From: Clostridium rhizosphaerae
GTDB taxonomy: Bacteria; Bacillota; Clostridia; Clostridiales; Clostridiaceae
Length of the DNA: 64,000 bases
Assembly (NCBI RefSeq): GCF_016765585.1
Contig: NZ_JAESWC010000004.1
Coordinates: 347,407-411,406, forward strand
Direction: 5' to 3'
In this document: piece after piece, positions 53,160-62,720 of the stretch
Layout of the letters: each line of letters begins with the position of its first letter
How positions within the stretch are numbered: the stretch's first letter is position 1
The notes under the pieces: model-generated
Databases searched by the model: none
Seen by the model: the letters and a program-made list of their open reading frames with translations, nothing else
What the model was told of the DNA's origin: nothing
Program-made: the position numbers and the translations under genes

Positions 53160-54110
53160 TAATTTTGCGAAATAAAATAGCCGTAGGCCGCGGTGTAAAA
53201 CCTTAGAGCCTAGCATAGAAAATAATAGTTTACTTTATGATTCCTTTGCGTATGTTCTAAGGCTTGCAATACTTAAAAGCTAAGAGCCTCTATAAATTCG
53301 CTTTGACTTCATGTTTCTTTAATAGCCGCAGGCTTTAAAATATCTTTAGTAAACTTAAAATACTTTTAGTTTGCTCAGAAGAGAGGCTCTAAGCTTTTCA
53401 GCATTACTTTGCCAAGAACATGAGCAAAGTTATCAATCAAATTAAAATATTATTTTCTACACCTGCTCTCGATCTTTACACCCAGCCTATGTAGCTTTGT
53501 TCGCAATTATAATTATCTATCTATACAACTTACTCAATGATTGTTTTTATAATTAAAACTTTTTAATATTTGACGCTGTTTAATAATAGTACTGATATAA
53601 GCATGTTCTTTTATATGGTAGAAAGCAAATTTACTGCAAACCAGCATGGTTGCAGTAAATATTTATATATTTAAATATTTTCATAGGTTTATATATAAAT
53701 ATACGAATGACAAAGAGGCCATTACTTGCTTTTAACAAAGCCTAATATTTAAGCTGATTAACTAGAGAACAACAAAAGTATTATAGGCTTGCTTTAAAGT
53801 CTATAGGGCAGTGTGGAAAATAATATATAGAATTAATTGAGTACTTTGCCCATGTTCTTGGTAAAGTGAGGTCATAAAACTTAGAGCCTCTCTTCTGAGC
53901 TAACAAAAGGTAAAATATGATAGAAAAATTTATTATAGTAGCTTCGCTTTAAAAATAGCAAAAATTAAAGCGAATTCTTAGAGGCTCTTAGTTTTATGAT
54001 TTCGCGAACCTTAGAACAGTAGCAAAGTAATCACTAAGATTATATATTATTTTCCACAAAAAGCCCTGCGGACTTTAAAGCACAGCCTGCAGTAATTTTA
54101 CTTCGCAATC
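53160..54110 (+). repeat. composite palindromic repeat, copy B
   Basis: The whole 53160-54097 gap is this repeat. Module P1 (53160-53520) folds back through inverted arms of about 130 bases (about 53163-53296 and 53382-53518). R1 copy B follows (53571-53720), then module P2 (53755-54110), a second foldback with related arms (CTTAGAGCCTCT and complement). The right end runs into the P1-peptidase gene and encodes its last codons. The inverted counterpart is at 49130-49800. Confidence 0.8.
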
Positions 54111-55063
54111 AAATTATAAGCCTTATACCCCAAGATAGACTCCGCATTTTTAATAGCATTGATAACCGCCTGTTCTACAACCCTTGCTGCTAGAAGTCCA
54201 ACAACATTTATATCTGTCTCTGTCTTTCCTGTTGCCATTGTAAAAATAGTATCTCCGTCAGCCATTGAATGAGCCGGTCTTATTGTCCTTCCATAGCCAT
54301 TGTGAGCCATAGAAGCTATTTTATTCATCTCTGTTTTTGTAAATTTTCCATTAGTTACGACAACCCCTATAGTTGTATTTCCACTAAATAAATTCTTCTT
54401 CTCATCATATTTTGAAATCATTATTTTTTCAGTATCAGCAAATCCATTTTTCTCTTTATTTAATACTCCTGCAATAATTTTTCCTGTGGAAGTATCTACT
54501 ACATCACCAAGACAATTAACCGCAATTACTGCACCTACTTGAAGCTCTCCAACTTGAACAGCATAGCATCCAAGTCCACCTTTCATAGCATATTCAGGCC
54601 CAAGTATTTTTCCAACTGTAGCTCCTGTTCCGGCACCGATATTTCCCTGCCTGCATTCGTTTAGTTCCGAATTTATACAGGCTTCATATCCCATAGCTTT
54701 ATCAGGTCTTATTTTAAAATCGCCGATTGCCAAATCAAAAAGTACTGCCGAGCAAACTATAGGAACTTTTGTAACTCCAACATCAAAACCTACATTTCTC
54801 TCTTCAAGATACTGCATAGCACCGCTGGCTGCATCAAGTCCGAAAGCACTTCCTCCAGAGAGCATAACAGCATGTATTTTATCTACCAAGTTTACTGGAT
54901 TAAGCAAATCTGTTTCCCTAGTTCCCGGTGCTCCTCCCCTTACATCAACTCCGGCAGCTGCTCCTTCTTCACAAATAACAACAGTACATCCGGTTGGTCC
55001 ATTCATATTTTGTGCATTTCCTATTTTTATTCCTTGTATTTCATTTAAATTTATTTCCTTCAT
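54098..55063 (-). CDS. P1 (DmpA/S58) family aminopeptidase
   Basis: A 321-residue Ntn-hydrolase of the self-cleaving DmpA type. GVDVRGGAPGTRETDLL and MLSGGSAFGLDAASG near the N-terminus, then GNTTIGVVVTN with the expected self-cleavage site and nucleophilic threonine, then MAHNGYGRTIRPAHSMADGD. The family cleaves small amides and beta-peptides. ATG at 55063 follows GGAAG; a TTG at 55084 is rejected. The stop codon is in the end of the palindromic repeat. An ACGTTT operator-like word lies upstream (55083-55092). Confidence 0.88.
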   Translation of the reverse strand: MKEINLNEIQGIKIGNAQNMNGPTGCTVVICEEGAAAGVDVRGGAPGTRETDLLNPVNLVDKIHAVMLSGGSAFGLDAASGAMQYLEERNVGFDVGVTKVPIVCSAVLFDLAIGDFKIRPDKAMGYEACINSELNECRQGNIGAGTGATVGKILGPEYAMKGGLGCYAVQVGELQVGAVIAVNCLGDVVDTSTGKIIAGVLNKEKNGFADTEKIMISKYDEKKNLFSGNTTIGVVVTNGKFTKTEMNKIASMAHNGYGRTIRPAHSMADGDTIFTMATGKTETDINVVGLLAARVVEQAVINAIKNAESILGYKAYNLIAK

Positions 55064-55110
55064 GTTTTTCTTCCTTTCATCCAAAACGTTTAAATAGCAA
55101 ATATAAAAAT

Positions 55111-55140
55111 CCCCAAGTCAGAAACTAATCCAACTTGGAG
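55111..55140 (-). terminator. terminator of the ECF S-component gene
   Basis: CCAAGT and ACTTGG arms with further pairing and a T-run on the minus strand, just past the stop at 55150. Confidence 0.75.
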
Positions 55141-55149
55141 AATAAATTT

Positions 55150-55740
55150 TTATCTTCTTGAAATCTTCTTTACAGCTGTTGCTACAGCCATCGTTATAAT
55201 AATCGATATTATCGCTTCTGGTATTCCGTTAGTAGCTCCAACAACTAGTATTCCTTTCTTGGCAGCACTGACACTTATTCCTAAAGTTTTTGCATAAGGC
55301 TCTAAGTATATAAGGTATATCAATCCTAGTACACCTGCAGTATTAGTTAGTGAACCAACTCCTGCCGCTACTGCTGTACCTAAACTTTTATTTTTTCCGC
55401 TTATACCCTTATAGATATAATAACTTACTATTCCTATAAGCACTCTTGGAATCACAGCCACAACTGGATTCATAAAAATAAAAGATAACGGAGTAGGTGC
55501 TGTTATAGCTTGAACCATACTAAAAACTCCGAAGATTAGCCCTACTGAGGCTCCAACTATCGGTCCTTCTAGTATTGCACCTATAATAACAGGTATATGC
55601 ATTATAGTTGCTTTAACAGGTGGAATAGGAATAAACCCAAGCCCTGTCATCCCGAGCATAATTGAAATGGCTGAAAGCATTCCAATTACAGTAATCTGTC
55701 TTGTCCTAGTACTTGTTCCAGTGTTTAATGATTTTTGCAT
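55150..55740 (-). CDS. ECF transporter substrate-binding (S) component
   Basis: A 196-residue membrane protein with six helices. ATIMHIPVIIGAILEGPIVG and the later MNPVVAVIPRVLIG are typical of ECF S components of the pantothenate/folate-like group. It binds a vitamin and works with a shared EcfAAT energising module encoded elsewhere. The vitamin cannot be decided by eye. ATG at 55740 follows GGGGGAAG. Its leader is unusually GC-rich (55741-55800). Confidence 0.85.
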   Translation of the reverse strand: MQKSLNTGTSTRTRQITVIGMLSAISIMLGMTGLGFIPIPPVKATIMHIPVIIGAILEGPIVGASVGLIFGVFSMVQAITAPTPLSFIFMNPVVAVIPRVLIGIVSYYIYKGISGKNKSLGTAVAAGVGSLTNTAGVLGLIYLIYLEPYAKTLGISVSAAKKGILVVGATNGIPEAIISIIITMAVATAVKKISRR

Positions 55741-55800
55741 AATCTTCCCCCGCTGCTGTTCCTTAACGGATACAACTCGGAGCGTCCCCCCTTTGACAAA
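55741..55800 (-). promoter_or_regulatory. structured GC-rich leader, possible riboswitch
   Basis: The 60 bases before the S-component start are far more GC-rich than the surroundings. They contain a hairpin (GTTGTATCC-GTTAA-GGAACAGC) and G-runs. Vitamin S-component genes are often under riboswitches, but no known class (TPP, THF, preQ1, cobalamin) could be matched by eye. Confidence 0.35.
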
Positions 55801-55880
55801 GTAATGTTCAGTTTCTTACGAATACTGACTACTTAATTTTATCACTTTCAATAACAATTTCAATATGTTAAACGCTAAAA

Positions 55881-55910
55881 AGTCTGTTGATTTTAATTCA
55901 TCAACAGACT
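55881..55910 (-). terminator. terminator of the H-NOX chemoreceptor gene
   Basis: A perfect 10-base stem AGTCTGTTGA/TCAACAGACT with a T-run on the minus strand. Confidence 0.85.
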
Positions 55911-55915
55911 AATTG

Positions 55916-57715
55916 TTATATCTTATATTTACCCAAATCTGACTTAAAGTTTTGAGTTATTTTTTTAAACTCATGAATATTATCTAAAAGCTTTTTAATT
56001 TCATTAGTATAATTTGCAACACTTGCACTTACCTCTTCTGAAGAAGCGGAATTTTCTTCTGCAATTGCTGCTAGTGATTCAATCGTTTCATAAATACTTG
56101 CTATAGAATCAGTTTCTTTATTAAGCTCATTTATAGTTTTAATAGTAGATTTTGCAACTGTTTGTACTGAATTTGTAGCTTCATAGCTTATGTCTCTAAC
56201 TGTTTCAAGACTGCTTGTCTCAGTCTGAAGCACATCATATTGAAGTTCTATTTTATCCACAAGAACTTTTATATCCTCCACAAACTGTGCAAGATTTGAG
56301 TTTATTTCCTCAACTGCACCTTTAGACTGTTCAGCAAGCTTTCTAACCTCTTCAGCAACCACAGAAAAACCTCTTCCTGCTTCTCCCGCTCTTGCTGCTT
56401 CAATTGAAGCATTGAGAGCTAACAGATTAGTTTGTTCAGATATTCCTGAAACTATTGAAACTATATTTGTAATATCCTTCGCTCTTGTCTCAAGATTTAT
56501 ACCTTTATCTTTAACTTCTTGAAATTTCTCTAAGCTGCTTAAGATATTTTTACTTGTGTTATCCACATTCTTATAACTGTTATTAATTTTATCTATAGCC
56601 TTTTCTAGTTCTTCTCTATTCATATTTTCGTTTTCAACTATAGCCCTTAAAGATTGAATATTATCATTCAAAATAGAAACAGCTCTTTCTGTATTACTTG
56701 CCTGATCTACTGAACTATTTGCAACCTGCTCCACTACATCAGTTATTTCTACTGAAGTATCATTCATAGATCCAGTTATAATATTTATCCTGTCAGCAAA
56801 AGTTCCCATTTCATCAGTAATGCCTTTATAGCCGACAAAATCTGTTCTAACATTCTTCTTATGATCAGCTAAATACTTAAATAAGTCTTCAAAAAAATCC
56901 CCTGTAGAAACCTGTATGTCTTCAACAAAGTCACTACTGTTTAACTTCTTAAGGCTTTCCTCAAGAAGCTTTCTTGGTCTAACTAAGGAAGAAGCTGCTA
57001 TAAAGGATGCCATTGAACTTACTGCTGCTCCTATCAATATTTTAGGTATACTGCTTAGTCCCATAAGAGGAATAAAAGCAATAACCGACATAATAAAAGT
57101 AAATAATGCAACCTTAGCTCCAAAGTTTCTTATAAATCCTAAAGATAGTATTTTACTAAACAGATAAGATTTTTTATAAAGTATATCCTTCTCAAAGATT
57201 AACTTTAATTTTAAGGAATCACTTGTCCTCTCTAATTCTTCAATTTGAACCTTTTCATTATATTTTTCACAGCTTCCATCAAGCATTCCAAGGAAGTAAT
57301 CAAACATTCCTCTTTTAGAGCGATAAGAGAATACTGCTTCTCTGGTTGATATTGGCTCAATAGATAGTAATGGAGGAGTTGCTCCCGGAAGCCTCTTAAC
57401 CATAACCACATGAACATCATACATAGATTTTAGAAAGGAATATACATTTTCATGTTCAAAAAAAGCAGGAAAATCCTCTGCAAAGGACTTAATGTTATAA
57501 TTCCCTATGCTTCTCCAAAGTTTCTTTATATCTACATTTTGGCTTTTAGCTATACTTCCTATAACAGATTGAATCTTTTGATCATCAACATTTTCTGCTG
57601 GTGTAAATAATTTATTGCTTGTCCATCCATTGCTTTCCATAGCTCTGTCTACAACAGAATCTCCATACAGCTTTCTGCAGGTTTTCATCCATGTTGCAAC
57701 TACTGTTCCCTTCAT
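55916..57715 (-). CDS. H-NOX-domain methyl-accepting chemotaxis protein
   Basis: A 599-residue gas sensor. Residues 1-180 form an H-NOX heme domain with proximal His102, Pro115 in GATPP, and the Y-x-S-x-R heme clamp Tyr131/Ser133/Arg135. Trp9, Asn74 and Tyr140 are all present, the distal network that lets such proteins bind O2. Two membrane helices (about 203-245) follow, then the MCP signalling domain with tip [19 protein letters not shown]. It should signal O2 or NO to CheA. The start follows AGAGGGG. It is a single gene. Confidence 0.93.
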   Translation of the reverse strand: MKGTVVATWMKTCRKLYGDSVVDRAMESNGWTSNKLFTPAENVDDQKIQSVIGSIAKSQNVDIKKLWRSIGNYNIKSFAEDFPAFFEHENVYSFLKSMYDVHVVMVKRLPGATPPLLSIEPISTREAVFSYRSKRGMFDYFLGMLDGSCEKYNEKVQIEELERTSDSLKLKLIFEKDILYKKSYLFSKILSLGFIRNFGAKVALFTFIMSVIAFIPLMGLSSIPKILIGAAVSSMASFIAASSLVRPRKLLEESLKKLNSSDFVEDIQVSTGDFFEDLFKYLADHKKNVRTDFVGYKGITDEMGTFADRINIITGSMNDTSVEITDVVEQVANSSVDQASNTERAVSILNDNIQSLRAIVENENMNREELEKAIDKINNSYKNVDNTSKNILSSLEKFQEVKDKGINLETRAKDITNIVSIVSGISEQTNLLALNASIEAARAGEAGRGFSVVAEEVRKLAEQSKGAVEEINSNLAQFVEDIKVLVDKIELQYDVLQTETSSLETVRDISYEATNSVQTVAKSTIKTINELNKETDSIASIYETIESLAAIAEENSASSEEVSASVANYTNEIKKLLDNIHEFKKITQNFKSDLGKYKI

Positions 57716-58006
57716 GATAACCCCTCTTTCAAATATACTGGTATTAATTTATGTAAAGCCTACAAATTTCGCTTCAAATATAAGAAATTATAAATAATAT
57801 TGTCGCAAAACTACATTTACTATCTAATTATACACTATACAATTATATTTGAAAATGGGTGTTAATAGAGAATATTTATTCCATATCTCCTTGCTTATTA
57901 CTAATAAAATTGTTTTACGAATGTCTATAATTATATAGTATAATTGATAATATACTATAATATAAGGTACTTATTTCTTTATAAAACAAGTTTTAGGAGG
58001 CTTCTA

Positions 58007-59800
58007 ATGAAAAAAATAATTATAATGCTATCAGCTTTTTTGATATTAATACTTGGGGTTTTATTTTTTCCAAGGAACGTAGAGCAAGGTGTTGTAATTG
58101 GACATAACTCTAACTCAATAACTGTTATTGTAAATGGGAAAGATAAAGTTTATAAAACTTCAGAAACCTTTCCAAAGCTTACTGTTATTGATTTTAAGTA
58201 TAACTTGCTTAAGGCTTTCGGCTTTAAAGTTATAACGCCTATTGCAGATAGGGTGATGATAAAAAATGCAGGCAGCTATGATTTAGAAAGCCTAGGTAAA
58301 ACAAATTTATCTAGTAAAACCTTTTATTACACAGTAGACAAAGATAATAACATAAAGCTTTCCGAAAGTAAGAATCTTATTATAGGAAAAAATAACATAA
58401 AATCTTTTAAAACTAAAAATGGAGAGCTTAAAACCTTTTTTATTTATCCTATGGATTACTCAAGTATGAGAGTCGGCATATCAACAAATGGGTTTTCTTC
58501 GGTTTATCACAGTAAGGTTCAAATCAAGGCTTTAGAGCCAGCCAAACTTTATAGCATGAGAGAAAATTTGAATGTAGATTTACCAAAAGACAGCATTGTT
58601 GTTATTGAAAAAGAAGACTCTAATTTAAAACTTACAATAAACAATAAAACAACTATTTATAAGAATAGACTATACATAAAAGGTAATTCTATTGATTTTC
58701 AAAGTATTAAAAGAGGGTCTGGTTCGAGCACCTTTTCCCCATCCTATAGCGGTGTTTTAGAGTTTAGTATATCTGATAATGGAATGTGCGTTGTAAATGA
58801 TGTTAATCTGGAAGACTATCTTAAAAAGGTAGTACCTTCTGAAATGCCTTTATCCGGTGGAGTTGAAGCCTTAAAATGCCAGGCAGTAGCTGCAAGAACC
58901 TATGCTATATCTGATATGATTAACAATAGATATGCAGCTCTTGGTTTCTACGTAGATGACAGTACAAGAAGTCAAGTATATAACAATATTCCAATGCAGC
59001 CTCTTGCAACAGAGGCGGTGGATTCTACAAAGGGTATTATAATGACTTATGAAGGAATACCTATTGATGCTAAATATTATTCAACCTCAGCAGGAACAGG
59101 TGTTAATTACAGTGATGTATGGTTTAATGCAGATGGCACTAGTGACAGCAGACCATACATTGCAAATAATAATTACCTCACTCCAAAAATAGAACTTCCA
59201 AAAAATGAGGAAAGCTGGCTAAACTTTTATAAGAATACATCTATCAAAGCAATAGACAGCGACTATCCTTATTTTAGGTGGAAAGTAGAATATTCAGCTG
59301 CAGGATTAACTACTGCACTAAATAAAACACTAAAAAGCTTATACTCTGGAGAAACAAGCAAAAAATATCTGACCATTTACGAAAACTCAAGACAGATTAG
59401 TAAGCTCCCTGAACTTAAGGAGCTTCAGGATATTAAGATTATTAAAAGAGGAGAAAATGGAATCGCAATTGAGGTATCTTTTATATTCTCAAACACAACT
59501 GTTAATGTCAGAGGAGATTCATATATTAGAAGTTCTATAAAATGCAATCAGGAATATACCAATGAAACGACTAAGCTTACCAGACTTAAAGGTGATCCGC
59601 TGACAAATGTTGGCTCTCTGCCTTCAGCTTTCTTCTCTTGTGATAAGAAAGATAACAAATTTACTTTATATGGCGGCGGCTTCGGGCATGGGGCAGGCAT
59701 GAGCCAATATGGAGCAATAGAGCTTTCTAAAAAAGGAATGAAATATGTTGATATATTGAATCTTTTTTATAAGGATGTGAAGATGGAGAAGATAATGTAG
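58007..59800 (+). CDS. SpoIID/LytB-domain protein
   Basis: A 597-residue membrane-anchored protein (single N-terminal helix). The SpoIID domain (about 270-590) includes VPSEMPLSGGVEALKCQAVAARTYA and the final GGGFGHGAGMSQYGA, the family hallmark. SpoIID cuts peptidoglycan glycan strands denuded of peptides. The long N-terminal part suggests a LytB/other paralogue rather than classical SpoIID (about 340 residues). ATG at 58007 follows AGGAGG; a longer reading to 57944 is rejected. Confidence 0.9.
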   Translation: MKKIIIMLSAFLILILGVLFFPRNVEQGVVIGHNSNSITVIVNGKDKVYKTSETFPKLTVIDFKYNLLKAFGFKVITPIADRVMIKNAGSYDLESLGKTNLSSKTFYYTVDKDNNIKLSESKNLIIGKNNIKSFKTKNGELKTFFIYPMDYSSMRVGISTNGFSSVYHSKVQIKALEPAKLYSMRENLNVDLPKDSIVVIEKEDSNLKLTINNKTTIYKNRLYIKGNSIDFQSIKRGSGSSTFSPSYSGVLEFSISDNGMCVVNDVNLEDYLKKVVPSEMPLSGGVEALKCQAVAARTYAISDMINNRYAALGFYVDDSTRSQVYNNIPMQPLATEAVDSTKGIIMTYEGIPIDAKYYSTSAGTGVNYSDVWFNADGTSDSRPYIANNNYLTPKIELPKNEESWLNFYKNTSIKAIDSDYPYFRWKVEYSAAGLTTALNKTLKSLYSGETSKKYLTIYENSRQISKLPELKELQDIKIIKRGENGIAIEVSFIFSNTTVNVRGDSYIRSSIKCNQEYTNETTKLTRLKGDPLTNVGSLPSAFFSCDKKDNKFTLYGGGFGHGAGMSQYGAIELSKKGMKYVDILNLFYKDVKMEKIM

Positions 59801-59815
59801 AATTAGGAATGAATG

Positions 59816-59841
59816 AAAAAATCCCCTTATAGGGGATTTTT
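59816..59841. terminator. bidirectional terminator
   Basis: An AAAATCCCC-TTAT-type palindrome with T-run ends the SpoIID-like gene (+) and the HD-GYP operon (-). Confidence 0.88.
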
Positions 59842-59855
59842 AATTTTTAATTAAA

Positions 59856-61610
59856 TTATGCTTCATTTTCCTGAAGCATAATTCCACCTTGCTCTTGTCT
59901 TAACATGGCAACAAAAACATCAACAATAAGAGGGTCAAATTGAGTTCCCTTATTTCTGATAAGTTCTCCAATAGCCATTTCTACAGGCATTCCTTTTCTA
60001 TAAGGCCTGTCAGAAACCATAGCATCAAAAGAATCTGCTATACAAATAATTCTTGCTCCAAAAGGTATAGCATCTCCTTTTATTCCTTCCGGATATCCTT
60101 TTCCGTCATATCTTTCATGATGATACTTAATTATCTCTCTTTCCTTCTTTAAGCTCTCTATGTCCTTTAAGGCATAATAACCTTTAGCAGAATGTGTTTT
60201 TATAATCTCATATTCCTCTTGAGTAAGTCTTGACGGCTTGTTAAGTATATCTCTTTCTATACCTATTTTACCGATATCATGAAGTATTGCCGCTATTTGA
60301 ATTCTATCTACATCCAGCTTAAAACCATAGTCTTTATTCAATTTCTCAACTATTTCTTCAGTATAGTAAGTAACTGACTTTGAATGTCCTGCAGTATATT
60401 CATCTTTTATCTCAAGAAGATTTACCATTGTCCATATAATTTGAAGATACTGTTCTTTTCTCTCTTTCTCATTTTTGCTAAGAGTAGAAAGCATTGTTTT
60501 TATTTCATCATTAGCCGCTACAAGCTCCTCATTATATGCCTGCAGCTCTTCTTCTCTTTGTTTTACTCTTTTTGCCATATTATTAAAACTATCTATAATT
60601 TCATTTATCTCTTCATGAGAATACTTACTAGATAACTTTATTTCATAATTACCTTGAGAAATTTTTTTCACTTCATCCTTAAACATATTCACATAATTTG
60701 TAACAATATTTGATGCCCGAATGGCTAGTATTATTATAAATATAAAAATAAACAATATAACGGCTGCTAACATTATAAATAAACCATCTAGAACAACTTT
60801 ATCACCTAAAATATGATGCTGCAGAACTATATACATAGAAGTTATAGGTTCTTTTCTAACTATACCAAGAACAAATTTATCGCTCACTTTATCTTTGTAA
60901 ATCATTGCATTTGACTTATCGAGCCCTTTTTCCATTATAATGGAATTTTTAATATTGTCTTCTTTGGACATAGTATTTTCTTCATTGCTTTGAAATACAA
61001 TATCACCATTACTATCTATAAGATAATATTCCATTCCATTTAAATCTTTATTTTCAATAATACTAGGGCTTATAAGAATTACAGTCATACCAGCTACATT
61101 ATTATTTTTCATAATTGGAGTTACTATGTTTAATGTAAGCTTTTTAGTTTGCTGTGATACATAAGACCTTGATATAATTGTTTTATTTTCATTACTTTCT
61201 ACAGCTTGCTTATAGTAATCCTTACCACTTAAATCAATCCCTAAAAAATTATTATAATTCTCAGAAGTCTCTTTTACTATACCTTCATCATCTAACAAAA
61301 ATATGCCTTGAATATCCGTACTATTCTTCATAGAGCTTTCAATAAATAACCTTTTTTGCTGCTCTGTTATATCATCTTCCATAAGTTTAGATAAAGTTTG
61401 AGATATATTAAGCATTCTATCCTGTTTTTCACTAAGATTATGGATTAAAACCTTAGACAAATTATTCTCATGAGAACTAATAAACATATAGCTTAAGGCC
61501 AATACAAAAATAAAAAATATCATAAAGTTAATTAAGGCAAATACTAAACTTCCTCCAAGCATTCCAAAAAAAGATGCTTCTTTTACACTTCTAATTTTTT
61601 GAGCCTTCAT
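59856..61610 (-). CDS. HD-GYP cyclic-di-GMP phosphodiesterase with extracellular sensor
   Basis: A 584-residue protein: membrane helix (about 20-43), extracellular Cache-like sensor (45-265), second helix (275-298), HAMP and coiled coil (300-385), then HD-GYP domain with HDIGK (444-448) and HHERYDGKGYPEG (497-509). It degrades cyclic-di-GMP in response to an outside signal. It overlaps the binding-protein gene by 20 bases and is third in the operon, so the binding protein is likely its signal partner. Confidence 0.93.
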   Translation of the reverse strand: MKAQKIRSVKEASFFGMLGGSLVFALINFMIFFIFVLALSYMFISSHENNLSKVLIHNLSEKQDRMLNISQTLSKLMEDDITEQQKRLFIESSMKNSTDIQGIFLLDDEGIVKETSENYNNFLGIDLSGKDYYKQAVESNENKTIISRSYVSQQTKKLTLNIVTPIMKNNNVAGMTVILISPSIIENKDLNGMEYYLIDSNGDIVFQSNEENTMSKEDNIKNSIIMEKGLDKSNAMIYKDKVSDKFVLGIVRKEPITSMYIVLQHHILGDKVVLDGLFIMLAAVILFIFIFIIILAIRASNIVTNYVNMFKDEVKKISQGNYEIKLSSKYSHEEINEIIDSFNNMAKRVKQREEELQAYNEELVAANDEIKTMLSTLSKNEKERKEQYLQIIWTMVNLLEIKDEYTAGHSKSVTYYTEEIVEKLNKDYGFKLDVDRIQIAAILHDIGKIGIERDILNKPSRLTQEEYEIIKTHSAKGYYALKDIESLKKEREIIKYHHERYDGKGYPEGIKGDAIPFGARIICIADSFDAMVSDRPYRKGMPVEMAIGELIRNKGTQFDPLIVDVFVAMLRQEQGGIMLQENEA

Positions 61611-62706
61611 CTTTAGTTCCTCCTAGCTTGGTAAATTTGCCATCTTTAACCGTAAATATATATTCTTTCCCCTCATAGTCCCCGTACTTATTCAGCAATA
61701 TATCAGAATTTAACCCATCATAACTCTTAGTTATGTCTATAGCTTCCTTTAAGGTTATATGCTTATCTCTTTTGTATCCATATGCATTCTTAAAGATATT
61801 ATAAGCTTCATATACACCAGCCGGAAGCAAGCCATTACTCTTTTCATAATCTTTTAGTTTATCTGCAAGCTTTCCATATTTGCTGCTGCTCTGAGCAAAA
61901 TCTACAGGAGTAATAAATTTAAAATCCTGGACAGGTTTTCCACCATAAAAAATCAGATTTTCATCGCCACTCCAAGATAGACCAAATGCATTTTTAACCA
62001 ATCCATAATTATTAAGCTTCTGTAGAATAATAGCAGTATCTCTTGCTGAAGATAGTATTAATATAGTCTTGCCCTTCATTCCCTCTATATTAGTCGGAGT
62101 ATATTTTATTGAGTTATCTGTCCATAACTCTTCAAAGGCAACATTACCTCCAACTTTTTTTATATTCTTTTCTATAGAATTCTTATACTCTACATTAGAA
62201 GAAGTACTTATAATTACAATATCCTTTGGTAAATTATTAGTACTTAAATGATCAACAAAGGTCTTAACTTCCTCTTCATCATTCGGAAGCATACTGTATA
62301 TATAATCATCTTTAAAACTAAGCTCTGAAGAAGTAGCCCCTAGAGAAAAACAAATTATCTTATTTTTATCTAAATACGGCTTTATTCTCAAAATTTCTTC
62401 ACTGCTAGAAGTTGATATTATTGCCTCAATATTATTTTCTTTTAAAAACTTAATAGTTTCTTCCGGCTTCTTAAAATCATCACTTCTTATAATCAGCTGC
62501 GTTTTTCTTCCTTTAATACCTTGCTTTTCATTTATTTCCTTTTCTGCAATTCTTCCCGCAATAATGGAACTTGTAGAAAAATTATATTTTTCCTCTTCTA
62601 GATTTCCTATTAATGCAATTTTTATAGGTGTTTTTAAATTAATATAAAATAATGCAGTACTAAAAATTATTAGTGCAGCAAGAAGCACCATATATATTTT
62701 TTTCAT
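61591..62706 (-). CDS. branched-chain-amino-acid-type binding protein, membrane anchored
   Basis: A 371-residue periplasmic-binding-protein fold of the LIVBP group (IKIALIGNLEEEKYNFSTSSIIAGRIAEKEIN). It has an N-terminal helix with no lipobox cysteine, so it is probably membrane-anchored by that helix. No ABC permease or ATPase gene adjoins; the next gene is the HD-GYP receptor. It probably presents a small ligand to the receptor. Start ATG 62706, 14 bases after the stop of the XRE gene. Confidence 0.85.
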   Translation of the reverse strand: MKKIYMVLLAALIIFSTALFYINLKTPIKIALIGNLEEEKYNFSTSSIIAGRIAEKEINEKQGIKGRKTQLIIRSDDFKKPEETIKFLKENNIEAIISTSSSEEILRIKPYLDKNKIICFSLGATSSELSFKDDYIYSMLPNDEEEVKTFVDHLSTNNLPKDIVIISTSSNVEYKNSIEKNIKKVGGNVAFEELWTDNSIKYTPTNIEGMKGKTILILSSARDTAIILQKLNNYGLVKNAFGLSWSGDENLIFYGGKPVQDFKFITPVDFAQSSSKYGKLADKLKDYEKSNGLLPAGVYEAYNIFKNAYGYKRDKHITLKEAIDITKSYDGLNSDILLNKYGDYEGKEYIFTVKDGKFTKLGGTKDEGSKN

Positions 62707-62720
62707 AAATATACCTCAAG

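Noticed and set aside
49130..54110. Composite transposon or insertion sequence
   Set aside because: The flanking repeats have no transposase and no clear target duplications; they are described as foldback repeats instead.
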